DNA from: Pedobacter sp014947265
Lineage (GTDB): Bacteria > Bacteroidota > Bacteroidia > Sphingobacteriales > Sphingobacteriaceae
Length of the DNA stretch: 64,000 bases
NCBI RefSeq assembly: GCF_014947265.1
Contig: NZ_JADCNK010000012.1
Location: forward strand, 62,001 to 126,000
Direction of reading: 5' to 3'
Under the pieces are notes generated by a model. It did not search any database and was not told the DNA's origin. It saw nothing but the letters and a program-made list of their open reading frames with translations. Position numbers and translations under genes: made by a program. Of this stretch, positions 9,715 to 17,803 are shown in pieces; within the stretch, counting starts at the first letter, position 1; every line of letters begins with the position of its first letter.

Positions 9715-10269
9715 ATGTCAAACCAATACCAAGCAAGAGATCCGGAAGGCATTTATTTTTTAACTTTTACGATTGTGGATTGGGTAGATATATTCACCCG
9801 TTCATCGTATAAAGAAATTATTATTAATTCACTGAAATACTGCCAATCCAACAAAGGGTTAACACTTTACGTATATTGCCTGATGACCAATCATATACAT
9901 CTCATTGCCTCCGCGAGTGGAGATGTAAAACTTTTTGAAATTATTAGAGATTTTAAGAAGTTTACGAATAGGGCGATTATCGAAGAGATTACTTCAGGAA
10001 ATGAAAGCAGGAAAAAGTGGCTGCTGAATAAATTTGAATTTGCAGGCAAATACTCGACAAGAATTGAGAATTATAAGGTTTGGCAAGACGGTTACCATGC
10101 TGTTGAATTAATCAGTCGAGATTTTACATTTCAAAAGTTAAATTACATTCATCAAAATCCAGTTAGAGCTGGAATTGTATCAGAGCCCGAACATTATATT
10201 TATAGTTCCGCGACTAATTATCACGGGCTTAGAGGACTAATAGAAATTGAATTACTAGACATTGATTAA
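9715..10269 (+). CDS. REP-associated tyrosine transposase (RAYT, Y1/HUH family)
   Basis: This single-strand DNA transposase-like enzyme has 184 residues. The HUH pair is H60 and H62 in MTNHIHLIAS. The candidate nucleophilic tyrosine is Y144 in NYIHQNPVRAGIV, a motif typical of RAYTs and equivalent to the YIENQ tyrosine of IS200/IS605 TnpA. RAYTs usually persist as single-copy genes flanked by the REP hairpins they process. That holds here: near-identical ~130-bp hairpin elements flank the gene in direct orientation, 36 bp upstream and 14 bp downstream. All visible catalytic residues are present, so it may be active. Confidence 0.92.
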   Translation: MSNQYQARDPEGIYFLTFTIVDWVDIFTRSSYKEIIINSLKYCQSNKGLTLYVYCLMTNHIHLIASASGDVKLFEIIRDFKKFTNRAIIEEITSGNESRKKWLLNKFEFAGKYSTRIENYKVWQDGYHAVELISRDFTFQKLNYIHQNPVRAGIVSEPEHYIYSSATNYHGLRGLIEIELLDID

Positions 10270-10283
10270 TATTTATTGAATTC

Positions 10284-10412
10284 TTGCGCTCTTTTCTAAC
10301 GAGTGCAGCAATAGCTTTACGATTATATCGTAAAGCAAGCTAAATATATCGATAACTAACACCATAAAATACGATATCCTATTTACACGCTCGTTAGAAA
10401 CGAGCGTGAGCA
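10284..10412. repeat. RAYT-associated palindromic element, right copy
   Basis: This 129-bp copy has the same order of hairpins as 9547-9678: an imperfect TTGCGCTCTTTTCTAACGAG start, a TTTACGAT/ATCGTAAA hairpin, and an end identical to the left copy (CACGCTCGTTAGAAACGAGC). The left hairpin has decayed by point changes and the right one is intact. Confidence 0.88.
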
Positions 10413-10413
10413 T

Positions 10414-10447
10414 AAAAAAATCCCGTTTAGCATTGCCAAACAGGATT
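10414..10447 (-). terminator. Intrinsic terminator downstream of accA
   Basis: On the minus strand AATCCTGTTTGGC pairs with GCTAAACGGGATT (two G-T pairs, loop of 3), followed by seven T. Confidence 0.8.
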
Positions 10448-10468
10448 CAAATTTATTTTAGTTAATGA

Positions 10469-11431
10469 TTACTCGTTTACAACACCCATCGCACAAAATT
10501 TATCAATTCGTTGTTCGATCAGTTTATCCGTTTTTAATTTACCTAAAGCAGCTAAATCTTTAATTAGGTAATCTTTTAAAGTTTTACCCATTAACTCCGG
10601 ATCCTGGTGAGCGCCACCAAGTGGTTCAGGAATGATGCCATCGATTAATTTGTTGCCAAACATATCATCAGAAGTCAATTTCAAGCATTCAGCAGCTTTC
10701 TCTTTAAAATCCCAGCTTCTCCACAAAATAGATGAGCAAGATTCAGGAGAGATTACCGAGTACCAGGTATGCTCTAACATATATACTTTATCACCGATAC
10801 CGATGCCCAAAGCACCTCCGGAAGCACCTTCACCAACTACAACACAAATAATCGGCACGCGAAGGATAGACATTTCCAATAAGTTTCTGGCAATAGCTTC
10901 ACCTTGTCCACGCTCTTCTGCCTCTAAACCAGGGTAAGCACCCATTGTATCGATAAAAGAGACAACCGGTTTATTAAACTTTTCAGCCAAACGCATTAAA
11001 CGCAATGCTTTACGGTAACCTTCCGGATTGGCCATACCGAAATTGCGAAACTGACGCTCTTTGGTATTTTTACCTTTCTGGTGACCGATAACCATTACCG
11101 TTTGACCATTGATGGAAGCAAAACCACCGATAATCGCTTTGTCATCCTTAACCGTTCTATCACCATGCATCTCGATAAAATCATCGCAGATCATATTGAT
11201 ATAATCAAGAGTTTGTGGACGATCTGGGTGACGGCTCATCTGAACCTTGTTCCAACCGGTTAAATTTTTATATAAGTTATTGGTAGTTTCATCTAATTTA
11301 CCATCAAGCTCGTCTAAAGTGGCAGACATATCTACCTTAGTTTTTTCGGCAACTTGCTTAACCTTTTCTATCTGCTGAACTAAATCGGCAATAGGTTTTT
11401 CAAAATCGAATGATGTTTTTATTTGCTGCAT
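10469..11431 (-). CDS. accA: Acetyl-CoA carboxylase carboxyltransferase subunit alpha
   Basis: With AccD this cytoplasmic subunit transfers the carboxyl group from carboxybiotin to acetyl-CoA, making malonyl-CoA for fatty acid synthesis. The 320-residue length is normal. The N-terminal coiled-coil-like segment (LVQQIEKVKQVAEKTKVDM) is typical, followed by HPDRPQTLDYI, FGMANPEGYRKALRLM, FIDTMGAYPGLEAEERGQGE and VVGEGASGGALGIGIGD, the crotonase-fold CoA and carboxybiotin site. The gene stands alone, with accD elsewhere as is usual in Bacteroidetes. A G-T-containing hairpin terminates it, next to the right-hand RAYT element. Confidence 0.97.
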   Translation of the reverse strand: MQQIKTSFDFEKPIADLVQQIEKVKQVAEKTKVDMSATLDELDGKLDETTNNLYKNLTGWNKVQMSRHPDRPQTLDYINMICDDFIEMHGDRTVKDDKAIIGGFASINGQTVMVIGHQKGKNTKERQFRNFGMANPEGYRKALRLMRLAEKFNKPVVSFIDTMGAYPGLEAEERGQGEAIARNLLEMSILRVPIICVVVGEGASGGALGIGIGDKVYMLEHTWYSVISPESCSSILWRSWDFKEKAAECLKLTSDDMFGNKLIDGIIPEPLGGAHQDPELMGKTLKDYLIKDLAALGKLKTDKLIEQRIDKFCAMGVVNE

Positions 11432-11571
11432 AATTGAACCACAAAAATAAGTAATTATTTTTAGTTTGCAGTGAACAGTTTTTTGTTTGCGTTTTTGCCG
11501 GAGTAAATCGTGTTAGCATAATGGAAAATAGCATCGTAAATAGCCTTTTACTATTTTTTTATTCTTAATGA

Positions 11572-11900
11572 TTTGGAAAGCAATTGCAGTAGTGCTTTGG
11601 TTTGGTTCTGTCCCGCCCCCGTTTCTGCCGATTGAAAACCTGTGAAACAAGCAAGCATGCCATAAAGTAAATAAAAACAGATGCTTAAAATCGGCATCTC
11701 ACTCCGGTCGGGTTTACTTTACACCTGCCTGTGCAACTATGCCGGGTTTCCGTGCCACCGCCCTAACCTACCTAGCCCTGATTGCAATGGAAAGCACGCA
11801 AGCGAGGCACGAGCGCGGACTTGCAATGCAAAGCAGGACGAACATTAATTATTGTACTACACCGGCGCTCCAAATAATTTGAAAAGCGTTTACCAATTGA
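11572..11900. repeat. Dispersed intergenic repeat, segment A
   Basis: The segment shares its beginning, a central block with CAACTATGCCGGG and ACCTACCTAGC, and its end with segment B at 11943-12300. Weaker similarity is seen at about 45-160. The two diverge between the shared blocks. Confidence 0.65.
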
Positions 11901-11942
11901 TAGCGAACACGCGTAGCATTCTTTCAGTCATGAAAAGGTGAT

Positions 11943-12300
11943 ATGATTTGGAAAGCACTTCCAGTAGTACTTCTTTAAAAGCAGCCCTGCCATTTGCTTT
12001 AGCCCAGACGAAAAATCTGGGGCTATCGCGGCTGTTATGTTTAGATTACGAATGCCTGTGCAACTATGCCGGGTTTCCGCGCCACCGCCCTAACCTACCT
12101 AGCACTGATTGGAGCGGCATACTTTTTTACAACACTACCTTCAAATTGCTGTCATGCTGAGGCACGAAGCATCTGTTTCATCGGGGTGAGATGCTTCGTG
12201 CCTCAGCATGACATGAAGAATAAAAAAGATATAGCGCAAAGCAGGACTAACAATAATTATTATACTGCAACTGCGCTCCAATAAACCTAAAAGCGTTGAC
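11943..12300. repeat. Dispersed intergenic repeat, segment B
   Basis: This direct repeat of segment A is interrupted at 12150-12213 by an unrelated hairpin element, so the interruption probably came after the duplication. Confidence 0.65.
12150..12213. repeat. Nested 25-bp perfect inverted repeat
   Basis: The arms at 12150-12174 and 12189-12213 are perfectly complementary over 25 bp (starting TGTCATGCTGAGGCACGAAG) around a 14-nt loop. The matching position of segment A lacks it, which marks it as an insertion. Confidence 0.85.
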
Positions 12301-12337
12301 AAATTAATAGCAATGTGCATAGGAATTTGTCAACGCT
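12292..12337. repeat. 14-bp inverted repeat downstream of the S10 peptidase gene
   Basis: AGCGTTGACAAATT at 12292-12305 pairs perfectly with AATTTGTCAACGCT at 12324-12337. It lies just after the peptidase stop codon and could fold in that transcript, though no T run follows on the minus strand. The left arm belongs to the end of repeat segment B. Confidence 0.7.
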
Positions 12338-12343
12338 AAAATC

Positions 12344-13903
12344 TTAGAACTTAGCAGCCTCGCCTGCTTTTGGTAATGCTTTTTTGATAAACTCACGGAT
12401 GTGGTTATTCGCCGTTTTCAGATCATCCTTACGTAAATACATCATGTGCCCGCTCCGGTAACCTTCCCAACTCATACGGTCTTGCAGTTTACCTGCTGCA
12501 TCTAACTGCCACATGCTATATTTCGCGTTGAAATAATCGCAGGCTCCATCGTAATAGCCCGATTGCACCAATAAATGCAGATATGGATTCTGCGCCATGG
12601 CTTGACGCAGATTATCTCCCGTCTGATCGCCAGATTTATCCCATGGGTAAACAGAACCAAACATATTGTACTTCAAATCGGTTTTATAATTCAGCTCGTT
12701 ACGGATATACATATTGATAGCTGGCGTAAAGGAATGCAGCCAGGAAGTTAGCTCTGCATTATAATCGGGTCCTTCACCTGCACTCATTTTATCAATGCCT
12801 CGATAGCGCGAATCTAACCTGCCAACAGTAAAACCTTTATCTCTTAATAGTTCTTTCCAAAAGAAATCGGTTGGTACATTAAGGTTATAATCTAAAATTA
12901 CTTTTTCTGAAAGACCGGAGTAACGCGCCATTTTTGCGGCAATGGTTTTCTTTTTATCGGCACTCAGCATCCCGCCCTGCGAAATAGCCGGAATTAACTC
13001 ATTAATGGTAAAACCTTCTACTTCAGGAAGCATGTCCGTTAAATCTTTGCCCTGTAAATCGGCTGCCAAAGCTTTATGGTACCATGCGGTAGCCGCAAAA
13101 TACGGTAAACGCAAAGCGGCATCAACAGGACCACTACGCTCAATACCGAGTTCGGTTGGCGAAACCAATACCACACCATTTAAATACATCCATTGACTGT
13201 TTTGCAGCTCTAAAGCTAAGCCTGAAACACGTGTAGTACCATAGCTTTCGCCAATTAAAAACTTTGGTGAAGCCCATCGGTTATTACGGGTTACAAAAGT
13301 ATTGATCCACTCGGCCAGGTATTTAATATCGGCACGTACACCAAAGAATTTATTGGTTGGAATATCTTTGCTCACCGCTCTGGAATAACCTGTGTTAACC
13401 GGATCGATGTATACAATATCGGCCACATCCAAAATAGAATATGGATTTTCTTTATAACCGTAAGGCTGTACGGGATAACCTTCATCATCAATATTCAGCA
13501 CTACCGGACCGGTATAGGCAATGTGCATCCAAACTGAAGCTGAGCCCGGACCTCCGTTAAAAGAAATCACTAAAGGCCGTCCGTCCCGATTTTGCACGTC
13601 GCTCCGTTCGTAGTAAGTATAAAACAAACCAGCAATCGGTTTTCCATCTTCATCCCAAACTGGTAATGTACCTGTAGTGGCTTTATACGGAACAGCTTTG
13701 CCATTAATATTTACCGAATGATTGGTAATTACAGAGCTCTCTACATTAATATTCCGTTCGTTTGTAGAGGATTTAGCTTCGTCTTTAACGGTAACCTGCG
13801 TAGTGGTTATGGTTTCTTTTGATTGGCCTTTTCTTGGTCCTTGTTGTGCATACGCAAAAATGCCCATGCTTAAAAATGTAGCGAGTATAAATCTGAATTT
13901 CAT
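12344..13903 (-). CDS. Secreted serine carboxypeptidase (peptidase family S10)
   Basis: This 519-residue exported peptidase has an N-terminal signal peptide (MKFRFILATFLSMGIFAYAQ) with a type I site, so it is periplasmic or secreted. The S10 oxyanion motif appears as NGGPGSAS near residue 115, the nucleophile is S220 in GESYGTTR, and the acid and base are seen in GYYDGACDYFN and SGHMMYL near the C terminus. S10 enzymes remove C-terminal residues from peptides; bacterial forms like this one are poorly characterised. It has no operon partner and may feed on peptides. Confidence 0.9.
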   Translation of the reverse strand: MKFRFILATFLSMGIFAYAQQGPRKGQSKETITTTQVTVKDEAKSSTNERNINVESSVITNHSVNINGKAVPYKATTGTLPVWDEDGKPIAGLFYTYYERSDVQNRDGRPLVISFNGGPGSASVWMHIAYTGPVVLNIDDEGYPVQPYGYKENPYSILDVADIVYIDPVNTGYSRAVSKDIPTNKFFGVRADIKYLAEWINTFVTRNNRWASPKFLIGESYGTTRVSGLALELQNSQWMYLNGVVLVSPTELGIERSGPVDAALRLPYFAATAWYHKALAADLQGKDLTDMLPEVEGFTINELIPAISQGGMLSADKKKTIAAKMARYSGLSEKVILDYNLNVPTDFFWKELLRDKGFTVGRLDSRYRGIDKMSAGEGPDYNAELTSWLHSFTPAINMYIRNELNYKTDLKYNMFGSVYPWDKSGDQTGDNLRQAMAQNPYLHLLVQSGYYDGACDYFNAKYSMWQLDAAGKLQDRMSWEGYRSGHMMYLRKDDLKTANNHIREFIKKALPKAGEAAKF

Positions 13904-14121
13904 CTAGTTTGGTTTGGTTGCTAAATATCAAACTATTGTAGCATTAATCAAAAAAGCGCATTAGAAATGTTACCATAAAGCCAGCACTGCTTTTGGTATA
14001 CAGATTCTTCAATAACATGCAGTATACAGCAGTAAAGTCTTTATTTAACGTTACGCATAAGTTACACAGGATGATAATTCCATACTTATGATTATGATGC
14101 AGCTTCTATTTGTAAATTAAA

Positions 14122-14391
14122 TTACTTTAAAGCCATTTTACTAAAAATATGATATTCGCCAGGAGCTAAAGTTTGTGAGTAAATACCGGTACCTAAATTA
14201 ATACCGGCACCAACCGCATCGATCCAGGTTCCAGCCGATCCGAAATCGATATTTGCCGCTATATCTTCATCAGTCGATGCTTTTTTACATGCGCTAGTAA
14301 ACACTGTTAACAAGAGAAACAGATAAAGGATGTTTTTGCCTTTTTCGTTCCTTGCAGACATGAACCAAGGTCGGTAAATATTTTTTTTCAT
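14122..14391 (-). CDS. Small predicted lipoprotein, function unknown
   Basis: A short product with a lipoprotein-like signal (ILYLFLLLTVFTSAC followed by KK) and a small tail rich in glycine. The longer frame (to 14418) would begin with GTG inside a dispersed palindrome, so I place the start at the ATG at 14391 (89 residues). The ATG at 14361, just before SARNEKGKN, would give an even more typical signal peptide. It follows the MFS transporter on the same strand and may be the last cistron of the maltodextrin operon. No family is recognised; it could be a remnant. Confidence 0.5.
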   Translation of the reverse strand: MKKNIYRPWFMSARNEKGKNILYLFLLLTVFTSACKKASTDEDIAANIDFGSAGTWIDAVGAGINLGTGIYSQTLAPGEYHIFSKMALK

Positions 14392-14403
14392 TGCATCCGC
14401 CTC

Positions 14404-14423
14404 GGTCTGTGAGGACACAGACC
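14404..14423. repeat. Short palindrome GGTCTGTG-N4-CACAGACC, copy 1
   Basis: A perfect 8-bp inverted repeat around AGGA. An identical copy with the same loop lies at 32400-32419. Here it sits between the MFS gene and the small lipoprotein gene and supplies a spurious GTG start. Confidence 0.75.
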
Positions 14424-14433
14424 ATGGATATCT

Positions 14434-15810
14434 TTACACAGATCTATTCTCTTCTACTTCCAGTTTAGAAGTCAGAACCTCATCTGTTTTCTTTGGTTCA
14501 CGGATAAATACATAACAGATTACAGCTGCTAAAATCATCAATCCACCGCCTAATTGTACGGCCAAAAGCCTGTCGTTATTGAGTACATTGCGCATGAGCC
14601 AGCCAAAACCGAGCGAAGCGATAATTTCGGGCAATACGATAAAGAAGTTGAAGATACCCATGTAAATCCCTATTTTATCTTTGGGCAACGATCCGCTTAA
14701 CATGGCATAAGGCATCGATAGGATACTGGCCCATGCAATGCCTACTCCTGTCATGCATAAATACAGCATATTTTTATCGTGCACCCAGGCTACGCTGATT
14801 AAACCAATGGCTCCGCAGACTAAACAAAGGGCATGTGTGGTTTTACGGCCCAATGCATCGGCAATTTTTGGCAGCACCAGGGCAAACAGAAAAGTAATTA
14901 CACTGTAATAAGCGAGTGTTAAACTGCCAAAATCTGCACCATGTGCATAAACCGGATCAGCAGCATCTTTACCCCCAAAAACATTCACAGCCACTGCCGT
15001 GGTATAATAAAACCACATTAAAAATAGACCTGGCCAGGTAAAAAACTGAACCAAAGAAACAATCTGCATCCTTTTTGGCATATTCCTTAAGGCATGAAAA
15101 ATTTCTCTTGCACCGCCGCCAAAACCTTTATTGCTTTCTTGTACTTTTTCTTTAAAATCTACATCCTGAGGCGGATATTCTTTCGTGGTAAAAACCGTCC
15201 ATAATACTGCAGCGAAGAAGAAAAAAGCACCGATGTAAAAAGAAAACTTCACGTTTTCCGGAATACTCCCTTTTTCTGCTGTATTGGTTAAGTGGAATAT
15301 ATTATTCATAATCCACGGTAAGGCCGAAGCCACGCTGCCACCCAAACCAATCATCATACTCTGCATAATGAAGCCACGATTAACCTGACTATCAGGCAAT
15401 TTATCAGTAACAAAAGCGCGGAAAGGTTCCATTGCAATGTTTCCAAAAACATCTAAAACCCAAAGCAGTCCGGCTGCCATCCACAATACACTACTATGCG
15501 GCATAAAGATTAAAGCAATACTACTCACAATGGCCCCAATCATAAAATAAGGCCTTCTTCTACCCCATTTTGGATGCCAGGTACGATCGCTCAGGTAACC
15601 TATTACCGGCTGAACCAGTAATCCTGTTAAAGGTGCTGCCAAAAACAACAATGGAACCTGATCGGGATTGGCGCCCAGGTTTTCGTAAATACGCCCCATG
15701 TTGGCCCTTTGTAAATCCCAACCGAACTGAATCCCGAAAAAACCAACACTCATGTTGATGATCTGGACGATTGTTAATTTGGGATTTTCGAATATTGTTT
15801 TTAACGTCAT
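14434..15810 (-). CDS. MFS sugar transporter (SLC45/GPH-like, probable maltose importer)
   Basis: A 458-residue inner-membrane transporter with 12 predicted membrane segments. It has the SLC45-type features NMSVGFFGIQFGWDLQRANM at the first helix and GYLSDRTWHPKWGRRRPYF in the loop 2-3 signature. In Bacteroidetes maltose loci such carriers bring maltose or short maltodextrins from periplasm to cytoplasm, which fits the maltose phosphorylase encoded upstream. The open frame extends to 15870, but those residues come from an intergenic inverted repeat, so I start at the ATG at 15810 (TLKTIFENPKLT). Substrate is inferred from context. Confidence 0.88.
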   Translation of the reverse strand: MTLKTIFENPKLTIVQIINMSVGFFGIQFGWDLQRANMGRIYENLGANPDQVPLLFLAAPLTGLLVQPVIGYLSDRTWHPKWGRRRPYFMIGAIVSSIALIFMPHSSVLWMAAGLLWVLDVFGNIAMEPFRAFVTDKLPDSQVNRGFIMQSMMIGLGGSVASALPWIMNNIFHLTNTAEKGSIPENVKFSFYIGAFFFFAAVLWTVFTTKEYPPQDVDFKEKVQESNKGFGGGAREIFHALRNMPKRMQIVSLVQFFTWPGLFLMWFYYTTAVAVNVFGGKDAADPVYAHGADFGSLTLAYYSVITFLFALVLPKIADALGRKTTHALCLVCGAIGLISVAWVHDKNMLYLCMTGVGIAWASILSMPYAMLSGSLPKDKIGIYMGIFNFFIVLPEIIASLGFGWLMRNVLNNDRLLAVQLGGGLMILAAVICYVFIREPKKTDEVLTSKLEVEENRSV

Positions 15811-15827
15811 TATATCTGGTTTAGTTT

Positions 15828-15927
15828 TTAACCGCAAAGGGCACAGAGAAAAGAAACGCAGAGAACGCAAAGCTGGGCGCTTATACTTGGTGTTCTTTGC
15901 GAATGCCTTTGCGTTCTTTGCGGTTAA
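15828..15927. repeat. Inverted repeat TTAACCGCAAAG between the GH13 and MFS genes
   Basis: The 12-bp arms TTAACCGCAAAG (15828-15839) and CTTTGCGGTTAA (15916-15927) match perfectly. The interior is rich in ACGCAGAG/CAAAG words. A related partial copy is at about 60670-60716. It lies inside the maltodextrin operon. Confidence 0.8.
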
Positions 15928-15937
15928 TTTAATTAGT

Positions 15938-17803
15938 TTAAAATTCTATCACCTGAGCGCTAACCGGCGCCAAGGTTACTGGAATGCTTGTTCCTGCCGG
16001 GATATTCAATTTTTTATCTGTTAACAGATCCTTAACCGGCGATGAATGTTTAACTTTTAAAATCTTATCTGGGATTTCAATATTGGCGGTTAAAGTTTCT
16101 GTCCGATCAAAATTGGCCACGACCAATAAACGCTGTTTACCCGAGTAACGGATAAAAGCATACATGCGGTTGTTGATGTTCCCAGTAACAGGCACTTCAT
16201 AAATTTCGCCATTTATTACAGCATCGCTTGTGGAAGTAACTTTTAATAACTGTTGGTAGTAAGCACGTAATTTCTGCTCATTTTCATTTAACTGTTTACC
16301 ATCAAAAGCACCATTATTCATCCATTTCTGGTGATTCGGAACGCCCCAATAATCGAAAATGGTAGTTCTGTTATCATCGCCGCCAAAACCTTCCTGACCT
16401 TTTCCCGGTTCGCCAACTTCCTGACCAAAATAAAGCATTACCGGACCGCCACCTAAAGTTGCTGAAACTACCATTGCGGGTAGAGCCAGTTCGGCCTTGC
16501 CTGCAAATCCGGCAGATGCAATGCGTTCTTCATCATGATTTTCTAAAAAGCGTAACATGCGGTGGCCAAAACCAGCACTCTCTTTCTGCCAAACGAAACT
16601 GATATCTTTTACATCTCCGTTTGATTCATTCCTGATCAATCTTTTTAAACCATCATATAAACCCACTTTATCGTATAGGTAATCAAATTTACCTTCATCT
16701 AAATATTGTTTATAAACTTTTGGATTATAGGCCTCTCCGATAAAAATTAAATCAGGATTCACTTTTTTAACCTGTGGAATGACCCAGTTCCAAAAAGCAA
16801 TGGGTACCATTTCGGCCATATCGCATCTAAAACCGTCCACTCCTTTATTGGTCCAATAGGTTAAAATATCACGCATTTTCAGCCAGACTGGCGGAATGGG
16901 TTCAAAATATTGTTTTTCGCCGTTCTGATAATCTACGCCGTAATTTAACTTAATGGTTTCGTACCAATCGTCGTATTTAGGCTGCGCCGAAAACACATTG
17001 TTCCCTGTTGCTTTAGCAGGATTTTCATCAAATTTCCCATCCTGCATACTCGTAATTGGTGTTTGCTTTGCACCACCAGTTGGCGTGGCGAACGGCTGAC
17101 CAGGAGTATAATAAAAATCGTTCTGAGCACTAAATGCTTTTGTTACATCATCCTGGGCACCAAAATCGATTACATTTTTTGGTTTTGCATGAGAATGATA
17201 GCTCCTGGCAACATGATTGGGTACAAAATCGATCAGCACTTTTAAGTTTTTAGCATGTGTTCTTTTCACCAGCGCTTCAAACTCCTTCATTCTATTATTA
17301 ATATCAAAAGCCAAATCAGGATCTACATCGTAATAATCGCGAATGGCGTAGGGAGAGCCTGCTCTGCCTTTTACCACATCGGCGTCATCAGGTTTAATTC
17401 CGTATGCAGAATAATCAGTTAAACTTGCATGGGCAATTGCGCCGGTATACCAAATATAGTTTACGCTGAGTTCTTTTATGCCATCTAAGGCTTTATCGGT
17501 AATATCGTTAAACTTACCCGAACCATTTTGTTCGATGGTTCCGTAAGGGATATTGGTGGTATTCTTATTCCCAAATAAGCGGGGCAATAACTGGTAAATA
17601 ACGATCTGCTTATCGTTCATTTTTGTACTTTGTTTTTGTGCAAAGGATGATGATGAAATAAGTAAAAAGAAAATAGCAACAATATAGGCTACCGCATTAA
17701 GATTGCTTTCCCGAAAAATCGGAACAGGCTGTTCCTCGCAATGACGATCAGTCGAGGCAAATCTCCGTCCGTTTTCCATTTTACATTTTACCTCTACAAT
17801 CAT
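15938..17803 (-). CDS. GH13 alpha-amylase family enzyme, probably periplasmic
   Basis: This alpha-glucan hydrolase has a catalytic barrel starting near KQIVIYQLLPRLF. The triad is visible: nucleophile D328 (GFRCDMAEM), acid/base E357 (FIGEAYNP) and D424 (ENHDEER). A hydrophobic signal segment (AIFFLLISSSSFAQ) lies at about residues 43-56, unusually far from the start. The 35 residues before it are partly encoded by a dispersed repeat (17701-17746), and I find no in-frame ATG, GTG or TTG between repeat and signal. Translation from 17803 overlaps the GH65 stop as ATGA, which suggests coupling. The alternative is a cytoplasmic start at MNDKQ. It probably trims maltodextrins. Confidence 0.88.
   Translation of the reverse strand: MIVEVKCKMENGRRFASTDRHCEEQPVPIFRESNLNAVAYIVAIFFLLISSSSFAQKQSTKMNDKQIVIYQLLPRLFGNKNTTNIPYGTIEQNGSGKFNDITDKALDGIKELSVNYIWYTGAIAHASLTDYSAYGIKPDDADVVKGRAGSPYAIRDYYDVDPDLAFDINNRMKEFEALVKRTHAKNLKVLIDFVPNHVARSYHSHAKPKNVIDFGAQDDVTKAFSAQNDFYYTPGQPFATPTGGAKQTPITSMQDGKFDENPAKATGNNVFSAQPKYDDWYETIKLNYGVDYQNGEKQYFEPIPPVWLKMRDILTYWTNKGVDGFRCDMAEMVPIAFWNWVIPQVKKVNPDLIFIGEAYNPKVYKQYLDEGKFDYLYDKVGLYDGLKRLIRNESNGDVKDISFVWQKESAGFGHRMLRFLENHDEERIASAGFAGKAELALPAMVVSATLGGGPVMLYFGQEVGEPGKGQEGFGGDDNRTTIFDYWGVPNHQKWMNNGAFDGKQLNENEQKLRAYYQQLLKVTSTSDAVINGEIYEVPVTGNINNRMYAFIRYSGKQRLLVVANFDRTETLTANIEIPDKILKVKHSSPVKDLLTDKKLNIPAGTSIPVTLAPVSAQVIEF
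17701..17746. repeat. Dispersed repeat inside the 5' end of the GH13 gene
   Basis: The segment begins GATTGCTTTCCCGAAAAATC and ends with GTTCCTCGCAATGACG, a widespread intergenic repeat type. It is read in frame in the GH13 gene as part of its N-terminal extension. Confidence 0.6.

Larger units (their letters stand above)
11432..12343. other. Repeat island without genes
   Basis: This 912-bp stretch contains no convincing gene. It holds two related segments in direct orientation (about 11572-11900 and 11943-12300), both beginning near ATGATTTGGAAAGCA, sharing GTGCAACTATGCCGGGTTTCC and CCGCCCTAACCTACCTAGC, and ending with GCGCTCCAA then AAAGCGTT. The second copy contains a separate 25-bp-arm palindrome. 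The short open frames here are fragments of the repeats. Confidence 0.7.

Noticed and set aside
9715..10269. RAYT lacking its catalytic tyrosine (F83 in FKKFTNRA)
   Set aside because: The nucleophile of Y1 transposases corresponds to the tyrosine of YIxxQ/YIHQNP, which is present as Y144; F83 is in a helix without that role.
11948..12284. Short plus-strand open frames in the repeat island
   Set aside because: They are made of repeat segments and differ between segments A and B; no signal or family is visible.
15811..15870. N-terminal extension of the MFS transporter
   Set aside because: It is translated from the arm of an intergenic inverted repeat; the ATG at 15810 gives the normal start.
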